The notes under the pieces are model-generated. The model ran no database searches and was not told where the DNA came from. It saw nothing but the letters and a program-made list of their open reading frames with translations. From Microbacterium testaceum StLB037 (lineage in GTDB: Bacteria > Actinomycetota > Actinomycetes > Actinomycetales > Microbacteriaceae): 64,000 nucleotides of DNA. Of this stretch, positions 27,657 to 34,762 are shown piece by piece. The position numbers and the translations under genes were made by a program. The stretch lies in the NCBI RefSeq assembly GCF_900104345.1, contig NZ_FNJN01000003.1, forward strand, positions 496,001 through 560,000, given 5' to 3'. How positions within the stretch are numbered: position 1 is the stretch's first letter; the number at the start of each line of letters is the position of its first letter.

Positions 27657-27947
27657 TCAGAACCCGAGCACTGCGCGAGCGCCAGCGACGTCCGCCCGGA
27701 CGAGGTCCTCGGCGTACTGCGATGCATGCTGACTCGCGACACGCAGCGTCGCGGCCTTGTGACGCAGGGTGCTGTCCATCTGCGCGTGCCGACCCGTCCA
27801 AGCAATTTGAGCATCGCCCTGCCAACCCGCACGCATCGTCTGCGAGGCATTAGACAACGTGTCCACCTCAGCGCTCAGCGCGTCGGCCGCGCTGGCGAGG
27901 ACCTGTGCCGATGCGGCGATCGAGTTCGTGTCTCCTTTGAGATGCAT
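27657..27947 (-). CDS. WXG100 family type VII secretion protein
   Basis: A 96-residue helical hairpin protein of the EsxA/EsxB type, exported by ESX/T7SS systems as dimers. The turn motif is W42-Q43-G44 (AGWQGDAQIAW) between two predicted helices of about 35 residues. The ATG has AGGAGG at good spacing; a longer reading adds 18 unlikely residues. It is the last gene of a five-gene minus-strand cassette. No EccC or other ESX core gene lies in the window, so the export machine must be elsewhere. Base use is visibly less GC-biased than in neighbouring genes. Confidence 0.85.
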   Translation of the reverse strand: MHLKGDTNSIAASAQVLASAADALSAEVDTLSNASQTMRAGWQGDAQIAWTGRHAQMDSTLRHKAATLRVASQHASQYAEDLVRADVAGARAVLGF

Positions 27948-27957
27948 CAGAGCCTCC

Positions 27958-28362
27958 TCACGAGAATGACGTACCCGAACGTGGGTAGCCCCGGTCCGCA
28001 TCGCGGCGCATGCTTAGGGCGATATCGGATTCGGGGCCGAAGAGTTCGGCGCTGCGATCCGCGAGTCGGGCCATCGCTGCGTGCTGCGCCTCGGCAATCG
28101 TCTGGGTGGTGAGACGTCCGAGTGCGTCGAGACTGAGACGCTCCGCCTCGGCACCGAAGGTGATCAGGCGCACTCGGCCGCCTACACCGGCGCGAACAGT
28201 CACCTCGCCGCGGGCGCTGCGGACCTCTTCGGAGATCGCGTCCACATCGTCGGCTAGGGCGTCCGCCCGGAGCTTGTTGCTCTGTGCCTTGACGCGGATC
28301 TCCTGCAGTTGGCGTCGGGCGTTTTCGAAGCCGGCATCCATGCCGGTGAAAGGATCGGTCAT
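27958..28362 (-). CDS. YbaB/EbfC-like protein of the type VII cassette
   Basis: A 134-residue protein whose middle part (about residues 10-110) has the YbaB fold pattern: a long N-terminal helix with ARRQLQEIRVKAQ, then strands with GEVTVRAGVGGRVRLITF and a final helix region. YbaB proteins bind DNA as dimers, but versions in ESX loci (for instance EspL of mycobacteria) serve secretion. GAGG before the ATG supports the start. It lies 10 bases upstream of the WXG100 gene and 14 bases downstream of the lipoprotein, so it is part of one operon. Confidence 0.75.
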   Translation of the reverse strand: MTDPFTGMDAGFENARRQLQEIRVKAQSNKLRADALADDVDAISEEVRSARGEVTVRAGVGGRVRLITFGAEAERLSLDALGRLTTQTIAEAQHAAMARLADRSAELFGPESDIALSMRRDADRGYPRSGTSFS

Positions 28363-28376
28363 CTCGAGTCCTCGAA

Positions 28377-28928
28377 TCACTTCGCGGCGGTCACGTTGGC
28401 GGGAACAGCGGGAACGTCGCCGGGCCAATCGCCTAAGCGCTGTCGCGCGGGCGATCCGTCGCGGATGTCCACGGCAGCGATGGTGAAACCGGCGCCCCCG
28501 GGAGGAGGATCCAACGGCTCGATCCATCCCGCCTCAGACGCCGCCGCTGATGCATCGAAGCTGGAGTCGGTTTCATCTTTGACGCTGACTGAGATCTCGG
28601 CGTTGGGCATATATGCGTCGCGCACAGACCACGCTGACTCAATCAAGAACGAAATCAATGCGGGACCATCGGTGATCCGATATCCCGGATCCACGGTTAC
28701 AGCGATGGCGTAGCCTGTGTTGCCTTTGACGTTGGGCGGGCCGCCCCCCGCGATGTCCACAGAGATCCCGGGGATGTTCGACACGGCGGCCTGCATTTCA
28801 CTCTGAGTTTGCCCCCCGGCGGAGGCGTTGTGAGGAACCTCGTCTCGACGCGGTTGGGTGCAAGCGGACAACGCAGCGATTCCACTGACGACAATCGCTG
28901 CCGCGATCCATCGGTTAAGACGGGCCAT
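28377..28928 (-). CDS. lipoprotein of the type VII cassette
   Basis: A 183-residue lipoprotein with a signal at residues 5-22 and lipobox LSAC ending at Cys23. The mature part has VDIAGGGPPNVKGNTGYAIAV, a YRITDGPALISFLIESAW helix and a Gly/Pro-rich loop; no family is recognised. Its start overlaps the end of the 438-residue protein by 14 bases. As the gene directly after the putative toxin, and membrane-anchored, it is a candidate immunity or accessory protein, which is inference from position only. Confidence 0.7.
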   Translation of the reverse strand: MARLNRWIAAAIVVSGIAALSACTQPRRDEVPHNASAGGQTQSEMQAAVSNIPGISVDIAGGGPPNVKGNTGYAIAVTVDPGYRITDGPALISFLIESAWSVRDAYMPNAEISVSVKDETDSSFDASAAASEAGWIEPLDPPPGGAGFTIAAVDIRDGSPARQRLGDWPGDVPAVPANVTAAK

Positions 28929-30231
28929 AGTTCATCATGTCCTCAAGTCGATATTGCATGTCGGCCCAGATGCTGACATCGGAAATCCCTGCGTAAGCGC
29001 CGTTTGTGTTTCCGTCGAAACCGAGGTTCGCGAGGATCGTGTCGTTGTAGGACCCGGTCACTTCGAAAACGGCTCGCCCGTCGACGTTACGGAGCCTAAA
29101 TGCCACTTCGCCCGGCCACTCGGGGTGACCCGGCTGCGCGGCGATGACGAATCCGTCGTCGGTTACCTGCTGCACCAAGATATCCCCCGCTGTCACGCCC
29201 GGAACACCCATGCCGAATAGAGATGTGTGAATGATCTGACCTTCTCCGGTCAGCTGCATATTCAGTTGCCCGTTGTCGCCTTCCCGAGAAGGGAGGAACA
29301 CGTGACCGAATTGCTGGCGCAGCATGGCGTTGAGCTCTGCAGTCGTCATGTCTGTCGTCCCCAGGTCGTACTGATGTTGGTAGCCCTGCGAGTACTCGTG
29401 ACGGAACACGTGATCGGAGCCCGGGTACGGCACACGTCCCGGGTTGTACGTGTCGCCCAGGGATCCGTCTCCCGGCACGAGCCCGGGCAAACCTCCGAGT
29501 CCCGGGATGTCCCCCGGCGGGTAATCGGCCAGGAGCTGACCGATCAGATTTTCGAGGTCTTGGTGAAACGGGATGATCGCCCGATACAGGTCCGTCAGCA
29601 GTCGCACCAGCTCACGCAGAGCCTGAAGAACCCGGTCGATGTTCTCCACAACTTCGTCGATGACCTGCGCGCAGTTGTTCGCGAAGTCCCGGATGGCCTG
29701 GGTCTTCTCGTCGACCTCCCACGGCCAGCTGCCGAACAGCACGTCACCGATCACCCCGGCCGCCGAGGACAACAACTCGAATCCGCTGCATACGAGTGAG
29801 CGCATGATCTCGACGGCGCGCACGCAAAGTTGGAGGACTTGGCTAACCACCTTCGACCAGTCGGCAATGGAGTGCGTGGCCGCCGAGAGGACCCGGAGCG
29901 AGCCTTCAACGACGGCAGCGGTGATGCCCTGAACGTGGCCCTGGATCTGAGCGAGTGTGTCGTTGAGAATCTGCGAGACGGCTTGGACGTCACCCGCGTA
30001 TACCTCCCACGCGTGAGAAGCGTGGTAGAGACCTGCCGGGTCGCCGGTGACCTGCTCCAGCAGCTCTTCGAGCGGCTGCACGAATTGTGCGATCACCGAC
30101 GCGAAGCCGGCGAGTCCGCTCCCACATCCGTCGCCACCGGCACCGGGCGCGGGAAGACCACTTTGCCAATCTGACGACCCGAGGGCTGCCGCGGCTGCAT
30201 CCGCTGCGGGCGCGACGGTGATCGGTGCCAT
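28915..30231 (-). CDS. two-part type VII secretion-linked protein (polymorphic-toxin-like)
   Basis: A 438-residue protein without a signal peptide. Residues 40-235 are predicted almost wholly helical (including SHAWEVYAGDVQAVSQILND and IDRVLQALRELVRLLTDLYR), as in LXG/WXG-type N-terminal export domains. A Pro/Gly linker at about 237-270 leads to a C-terminal domain (271-438) with HEYSQGYQHQYDLG, a Gly-rich beta stretch and QPGHPEWPGEVAFRL. This layout is that of polymorphic effectors exported by T7SS, with a variable C-terminal module. No known nuclease or ADP-ribosyl motif is visible, so toxicity is inferred. It overlaps the EspC-like gene by one base and the lipoprotein by 14. Confidence 0.7.
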   Translation of the reverse strand: MAPITVAPAADAAAAALGSSDWQSGLPAPGAGGDGCGSGLAGFASVIAQFVQPLEELLEQVTGDPAGLYHASHAWEVYAGDVQAVSQILNDTLAQIQGHVQGITAAVVEGSLRVLSAATHSIADWSKVVSQVLQLCVRAVEIMRSLVCSGFELLSSAAGVIGDVLFGSWPWEVDEKTQAIRDFANNCAQVIDEVVENIDRVLQALRELVRLLTDLYRAIIPFHQDLENLIGQLLADYPPGDIPGLGGLPGLVPGDGSLGDTYNPGRVPYPGSDHVFRHEYSQGYQHQYDLGTTDMTTAELNAMLRQQFGHVFLPSREGDNGQLNMQLTGEGQIIHTSLFGMGVPGVTAGDILVQQVTDDGFVIAAQPGHPEWPGEVAFRLRNVDGRAVFEVTGSYNDTILANLGFDGNTNGAYAGISDVSIWADMQYRLEDMMNYGPS

Positions 30232-30539
30232 CAGATGTCACCGCCGAGCTTTTGGAAGTCGACCTGTGCGGCGTCCTCGACCCGCTCGAATTCCGACACC
30301 GCGACCTGAAGCCCGTCCGCGGTGCGCTGCGCGCGATCACCCACGAAGGACGATGCGCTCTCTATTAAGCCGCCCAGCGCGTTGAACCCTGGCGGAATAA
30401 AGGCGGCTAGAGGACCGAATGCCATCCCTGGGACGGCCGACCCCAACTGCCCGCTGGCGGAGTTCAGCGACCCGGCCGCCTGCGTGAGTGCTTGACGCAC
30501 AATGTCGTAGGCGTCGCTGTCTACTTCAATCAGCCCCAT
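30231..30539 (-). CDS. EspC-like / DUF2580 type VII secretion-associated protein
   Basis: A 102-residue helical protein with the layout of ESX-associated EspC/DUF2580 proteins: a first helix (SDAYDIVRQALTQAAGSLNS), a Gly/Pro-rich turn (GMAFGPLAAFIPPGFNALGG) and a second long helix (GDRAQRTADGLQVAVSEFER). It heads the cassette and its stop overlaps the start of the 438-residue gene (TGATG). Small proteins encoded just before a large effector commonly act as its secretion partner. The assignment rests on shape and context. Confidence 0.7.
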   Translation of the reverse strand: MGLIEVDSDAYDIVRQALTQAAGSLNSASGQLGSAVPGMAFGPLAAFIPPGFNALGGLIESASSFVGDRAQRTADGLQVAVSEFERVEDAAQVDFQKLGGDI

Positions 30540-30638
30540 GCGAAACCGTCCCCCATCGCAGACCCCACAGCCACAATGCTCGTGAGCGTAACATGAGCAT
30601 CAACCCTGCTGCAGAGCCGCCCGATCGTTCGGCGGACG

Positions 30639-30714
30639 CTGACAGGGCGGGCGAAAGTAGCTCGACCGGTTCACGAAACGAGACGCGCACGATCGGTCAC
30701 CCGCACCGCGGGCA
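30639..30714 (-). pseudogene. decayed copy of the mutM 3' end
   Basis: These 76 bases match the last part of the intact mutM (31785-31859) at about 66 of 75 positions, with one inserted base, in the same orientation. The match covers the zinc-finger codons. The insertion breaks the frame, and the segment for the CPHC pair now reads RPPC, so it cannot code a working finger. It lies just past the 342-residue gene and therefore brackets that gene together with the real mutM end, as left by insertion into, or duplication of, the mutM tail. Confidence 0.8.
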
Positions 30715-30730
30715 TATAGGGTGCCGGAGG

Positions 30731-31759
30731 TCACGCGTTCTGCTGCGCGGGCCGGATGTCCACCGGGACTCCGAGCGTGGCCCCGAGACTTCGTGCCCGT
30801 CCGTCCAGTTGGTCGGTCCGGCTCTTCTCGAGGACGGTGACGGCGCTCAGGCCGTCGTCCGACGCCTCGTCCACGCAGATGAGGTCGAGCCAGCTTCCCG
30901 CAGGACCCCGCGCTCGAGTGAGCTTGCTCACCCGCACCGCGGTGACTCGCTCTCGAGGGATGACGAGGAGCTGATCGCGACAGACGACGAGCGTCCGTCC
31001 GTCAGCAGAGACGTGCAGACCGCCCAGCAGACGCCGGCACGAATCATCCGGTTCGCGCGCGAACGGCGCGTTTGTCACGGAGGGTCGTCGGCGGCGGAGG
31101 TCGTCCAGGCTGCGCGGTGCCGCGTCATCATCGAGGCGCAGGAGAAGCCGGGAACTCTCTAGCTGCTCTCTCTCGAGGACGGAGAGCGCCGGGCGGAAAC
31201 CTGGTTCGATCACGACCGAGCACGCCCGACGAAGTCGAGGTTCACGTCGGTCCGCCTCCGACGGTTCGGGGGTGCAGTACGGATGGGGTCCGGACGCCTG
31301 GAGGGACACCGACGCAGGACCTGCGGTCCACTCTGCACAGAACGCGAAGCCGCCGGAGGCCTCGATGGCTGCTTCACCGAGCCATGCGGAGAAGAACTCG
31401 ACGGCCGCCTCGACGTTGATGCGGGGGTCATCTGCCACGGATACGACGGTGGAGAAGAAGTCGGCGGGGCTCGGCGCCGCGAGACGAAAGGCGTTCGTCG
31501 ACAAGGGGAACAGCATGCCGGGCAGGGTGAGCTTCGGAAGCGGAGGGGCGATGACGTCCCAGTCGTAGACGGGATGACGCGTCACACCGAACCGAGTCGG
31601 CAGTTCGCGCAGGGGCACGGCCCACGGCACCCCGAGTTCGTCGAGCATCCGGTGTATGCGGTTCTCGGACGGGTCATCCGTCGTGAGGTCGACGACGGAT
31701 GCCGAGACCGCGGGAACCGCGAGCCCAGAGGGGTCAGAACGTGCACGCGAGAACCACAT
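30731..31759 (-). CDS. 342-residue protein, unknown, inserted at the mutM 3' end
   Basis: A soluble protein without signal peptide or membrane span. It opens WFSRARSDPSGLAV, has a helical region with FFSTVVSVADD and AAVEFFSAWLGEAAIE, an Arg/Asp-rich middle, and a C-terminal half of strands (TLVVCRDQLLVIPRERVTAV, WLDLICVDEASD). I recognise no family. GAGG precedes the ATG, which is 14 bases after the mutM stop, so it may be co-translated with mutM. It lies between the functional mutM end and a decayed copy of it, and next to the type VII cassette, so it is probably acquired. Confidence 0.65.
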   Translation of the reverse strand: MWFSRARSDPSGLAVPAVSASVVDLTTDDPSENRIHRMLDELGVPWAVPLRELPTRFGVTRHPVYDWDVIAPPLPKLTLPGMLFPLSTNAFRLAAPSPADFFSTVVSVADDPRINVEAAVEFFSAWLGEAAIEASGGFAFCAEWTAGPASVSLQASGPHPYCTPEPSEADRREPRLRRACSVVIEPGFRPALSVLEREQLESSRLLLRLDDDAAPRSLDDLRRRRPSVTNAPFAREPDDSCRRLLGGLHVSADGRTLVVCRDQLLVIPRERVTAVRVSKLTRARGPAGSWLDLICVDEASDDGLSAVTVLEKSRTDQLDGRARSLGATLGVPVDIRPAQQNA

Positions 31760-31772
31760 GACGCCTCTACTC

Positions 31773-32663
31773 TCAACGCCGCTTCTGGCAGTGCGGGCAG
31801 AAGTGGCTCGACCGGTTCATGAACGACACGCGCACGATCGGTCGCCCGCACCGCGGACACGGCTGGCCGGTGCGCCCGTACGCATTGAGCGAGTGCGCGA
31901 AGTAGCCGGCCTGCCCGTTGACGTTGACGTACTGGGCGTCGAAGCTCGTTCCGCCCTCGGCGAGGGCCTTCTCGAGCACCGCCTGCACTTCGGCGAGCAG
32001 GCGGTTCACCGCGCGCGTCGGAAGATCGGATGCCGCGGTCTCGGGGTGGATGCGCGCAGCCCACAGCGATTCGTCGGCGTAGATGTTGCCGATGCCGCTC
32101 GCCGCCGTCTGATCCAGCAACACGCGTTTGATCCCCGAGGAGGTACGCGCCAATCGCGCGCGGAATCGTACGGCGTCGAATGCGGGGTCGAGGGGATCGC
32201 GCCCGATGTGCGCGACCTGCGTCGGTACGCGGGCGAGATCCGAGCCGCGGCCGCCGGCAGCGCCGTCGGGCGTGTCGACCAGGCTGTCGATCGCGAGCGA
32301 ACCGAACGTGCGTTGATCGGCGAACACGACCGACAGCGGCCCGTGCACCGGGTGCTCCAGCTCGATGCGGATGCGCTCGTGTCGCTCCTCCGGCGCTCCG
32401 GGGGCACGGAGGAGCATCTGGCCGCTCATTCCCAGATGGGTGACGATGGCCTCGTCGTCGGCCACCGGCATCCACAGGAATTTGCCTCTGCGCACGGCGG
32501 ACGCGATGCGTCGGCCGGTCAGCTCCGCCTCGAAGTGCGCGGCTCCCCCGGTGTGACGGGTCAGCGCGCGGTCGTCGCGCACATCGACAGACGAGATGAG
32601 GGCGCCCGTGACGGCGGGTTCGAGACCGGCGCGGACGACCTCGACCTCGGGAAGCTCAGGCAC
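31773..32663 (-). CDS. mutM: formamidopyrimidine-DNA glycosylase
   Basis: MutM removes 8-oxoguanine and formamidopyrimidines and nicks the abasic site. After Met removal, the N-terminal PELPEVE gives the catalytic proline and E2/E3; the VRRGKF lysine, the H2TH region ASGIGNIYADESLW and the zinc finger C269, C272, C289, C292 are all present in the 296-residue protein. It starts at a GTG overlapping rnc by eight bases. The rpmF-rnc-mutM order is usual. A decayed copy of its last 75 bases lies 1.1 kb away on the same strand. Confidence 0.96.
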   Translation of the reverse strand: MPELPEVEVVRAGLEPAVTGALISSVDVRDDRALTRHTGGAAHFEAELTGRRIASAVRRGKFLWMPVADDEAIVTHLGMSGQMLLRAPGAPEERHERIRIELEHPVHGPLSVVFADQRTFGSLAIDSLVDTPDGAAGGRGSDLARVPTQVAHIGRDPLDPAFDAVRFRARLARTSSGIKRVLLDQTAASGIGNIYADESLWAARIHPETAASDLPTRAVNRLLAEVQAVLEKALAEGGTSFDAQYVNVNGQAGYFAHSLNAYGRTGQPCPRCGRPIVRVSFMNRSSHFCPHCQKRR

Positions 32664-33348
32664 GCGCGTCGAGCTCGCGCCACGCGGTGAGAGCCGCAGC
32701 CATCTCGGCGTGCTTCTTACTGGAGCCGACGCCCGTGGTCACGACGTCGCCCGTGGTGACGGTGGCGGTGAACCGGCGGTCGTGATCGGGCCCGGTCGCC
32801 TCGACCGTGTAGACAGGAGCCGCGAGACCGAGTCGGGCCGCGATCTCTTGCAGGCTCGTCTTCGGGTCCATCGCCGCGCCGTACCGCTCGGGGTCCGCGA
32901 GAAGCGGTTCGACCAGGCGCAGCACCATGCCGGTCGCCGCGTCGGGGCCGGCCGACAGGAAGGTCGCGCCGATCAGCGCCTCCATGGTGTCGGCGAGGAT
33001 CGAGTCCTTGTCGCGGCCACCGGTGAGGATCTCGCCGCGGCCCAGCCGCACGTGGTCGCCGAGTCCGATCGTGCGGGCGACCTCGGCCAACGCGACCGTC
33101 GACACGACGCTCGCGCGCCGCTTGGCGAGGCTTCCCTCGTCGAGATCGGGATGCCGCGTGAACAGCCGGACCGTGACGGCCTGGCCGAGCACGGAGTCGC
33201 CGAGGAACTCGAGGCGCTCGTTGTGCGGAATGCCGCCGTTCTCGTACGCGAACGAACGGTGGGTCAGAGCAAGAGAAAGAAGCTCGGGGTCGATCTCGAC
33301 CCCGAGCTTCTCGGTGAGCGCTGCGCGCTCGACGTTGTTACGCGTCAC
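32656..33348 (-). CDS. rnc: ribonuclease III
   Basis: RNase III cuts double-stranded RNA in rRNA precursors and mRNAs. In the 230-residue protein the catalytic core signature NERLEFLGDSVLG holds E47 and D51, with D120 and E123 in ADTMEALIGATF. The dsRNA-binding domain fills about residues 155-228 (DPKTSLQEIAARLG, GVGSSKKHAEMAAA). The GTG at 33348 is 10 bases past the rpmF stop; a longer reading would run over rpmF. It overlaps mutM by eight bases. Confidence 0.96.
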   Translation of the reverse strand: MTRNNVERAALTEKLGVEIDPELLSLALTHRSFAYENGGIPHNERLEFLGDSVLGQAVTVRLFTRHPDLDEGSLAKRRASVVSTVALAEVARTIGLGDHVRLGRGEILTGGRDKDSILADTMEALIGATFLSAGPDAATGMVLRLVEPLLADPERYGAAMDPKTSLQEIAARLGLAAPVYTVEATGPDHDRRFTATVTTGDVVTTGVGSSKKHAEMAAALTAWRELDARA

Positions 33349-33358
33349 GAATCGCCGA

Positions 33359-33568
33359 TCAGACGTCGGCGACCTTGCGGCCCTTGTACTCGAGGAAGAG
33401 CTCGGTGCCCTGCGAGTCGGTGACGACCTTCGCCTGGTGGGGGCGGCTGTAGACGACCTTGCCGTTCTCGATGGTCTTGACCAGCGCGGGGGCTTCAGCC
33501 TTCCACTGCGCACGACGCGAGCGGGTGTTGGAGCGGGAGACCTTCCGCTTCGGGGGGTTACCTGCCAT
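33359..33568 (-). CDS. rpmF: 50S ribosomal protein L32
   Basis: L32 is a small protein near the exit tunnel. The 69-residue product begins AGNPPKRKVSRSNTRSRRAQW, the family signature, and has no Cys pair, so it is the zinc-independent (C-) type. The paired C+ type, if present, would be elsewhere and zinc-regulated. It sits two bases past the DUF177 stop and ahead of rnc, the standard order. Confidence 0.94.
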   Translation of the reverse strand: MAGNPPKRKVSRSNTRSRRAQWKAEAPALVKTIENGKVVYSRPHQAKVVTDSQGTELFLEYKGRKVADV

Positions 33569-33570
33569 GA

Positions 33571-34131
33571 CTAGCTCTTCTCTGTCTTGGGGGCGGCGCG
33601 GGGCGCATCGCCGTCGTCTGGGGTGTACTGCTGGAGCGCAGCCCATCGAGGATCGACAGGCGTCTGCTCCGTGGTGCCGGGGCTTTCCGTCAGCCTCTCG
33701 CCCGTGTTCGGGTCGAGCCCGGGGCAGTCCGGCTGACACACCGGCTGGAACGGAAGCGAAAGGACAATGGCATCCCGGACCAGATTTTCAAGATCCACGT
33801 GGTCGTCTTGAACGTCGAAGTCGTTCGCTTCGTCCCCAGGATACGCGAAAAGTTCCTGGAACTCGACTTCGACAGGCTCGGCGATGTCGATCAAGCAGCG
33901 TCCGCACACTCCGACGGCAGTGGTGTCGACGGTGCCCGAGACGAGAATGCCCTCGTGCACGGACTCGAGACGCACGTCGAGCTCGAGGATCTCGCCCTCG
34001 GGGACCGCGAGCAGGCCCTCCCCCCACTTCTCGGGGGTGGGCAGGTCGAGCGTGTGTTCGCGCATCTCGCCCGGGTGGCGCTCGATGTCGCGTACGGGGA
34101 GCTGGAAAGGTCCGGGTCGGCGAGTTCTCAC
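33571..34131 (-). CDS. DUF177 / YceD family protein
   Basis: A 186-residue protein of the family linked to 23S rRNA processing in E. coli and plants, always upstream of rpmF. Conserved parts are VRDIERHPGEM, HEGILVSGTVDTTAVGVCGRCL and FQPVCQPDCPGLDPNTGERL; the two Cys pairs (CGRC, CQPDC) may hold zinc. The GTG at 34131 keeps the conserved N-terminal PVRDIER; the ATG at 34065 would lose it. The acidic C-terminus is variable. Confidence 0.88.
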   Translation of the reverse strand: MRTRRPGPFQLPVRDIERHPGEMREHTLDLPTPEKWGEGLLAVPEGEILELDVRLESVHEGILVSGTVDTTAVGVCGRCLIDIAEPVEVEFQELFAYPGDEANDFDVQDDHVDLENLVRDAIVLSLPFQPVCQPDCPGLDPNTGERLTESPGTTEQTPVDPRWAALQQYTPDDGDAPRAAPKTEKS

Positions 34132-34223
34132 GGTCGTCAATGCTACCCGTGCGCTCCTGGGCGGGGGCCGGGCGTCGCCCGTCGGCGCGGCGGTACGGTC
34201 GCCTGCCCGACGGTCCGAGCGTG

Positions 34224-34721
34224 TCAGATGCCGCGGGCGCCGGTGTCGAGGAACCGCGCCACCGCGGGCGGGACGTACGGCGAGACATCGCCGCCGAGAC
34301 CCGCCACCTGACGCACGAGCGAGCTCGAGACCAGCGCATGAGAGGGGTCGGGGAGCAGGAAGACCGTCTCGACGTGGGCGAGGTCGCGGTTCACGATCGC
34401 CATGGGCGTCTCGTACGCCACGTCGACCTGCGAACGGATGCCCTTCACGAGCACCTTCGCTCCCACCTCGGTGCAGTAGTCCACGAGCAGGCCCATGCTC
34501 CACGCGGCGACGATCACGTCGCCCTCGACGCCCGCCTCGGCGATCGACTGCTCGAGCAGACTCTGCCGCTGAGCGATGGGGAGCATCGCCTCTTTGCCCG
34601 GGTTGTGGACCACGAGCACGTGCAGCTGGTCGAAGAGACCCGCCGCGCGCCGGATCACATCGAGGTGACCGAGCGTGGGAGGGTCGAACGAGCCGGGAAC
34701 GACGGCGATCCGGGGGTTCAT
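34224..34721 (-). CDS. coaD: phosphopantetheine adenylyltransferase
   Basis: CoaD makes dephospho-CoA from 4'-phosphopantetheine and ATP, the fourth step of coenzyme A synthesis. The 165-residue protein has the nucleotidyltransferase TxGH motif at TLGH ([14 protein letters not shown]), with H19 as the catalytic residue, and the distal [12 protein letters not shown] motif. The [12 protein letters not shown] segment binds the pantetheine arm. It is between the DUF177 gene and recG on the same strand, with 41 and 92 bp gaps. Confidence 0.95.
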   Translation of the reverse strand: MNPRIAVVPGSFDPPTLGHLDVIRRAAGLFDQLHVLVVHNPGKEAMLPIAQRQSLLEQSIAEAGVEGDVIVAAWSMGLLVDYCTEVGAKVLVKGIRSQVDVAYETPMAIVNRDLAHVETVFLLPDPSHALVSSSLVRQVAGLGGDVSPYVPPAVARFLDTGARGI

Positions 34722-34762
34722 GCCGCCAGCCTACCGATGCGACCGGGGCAGCGACCCGACGG

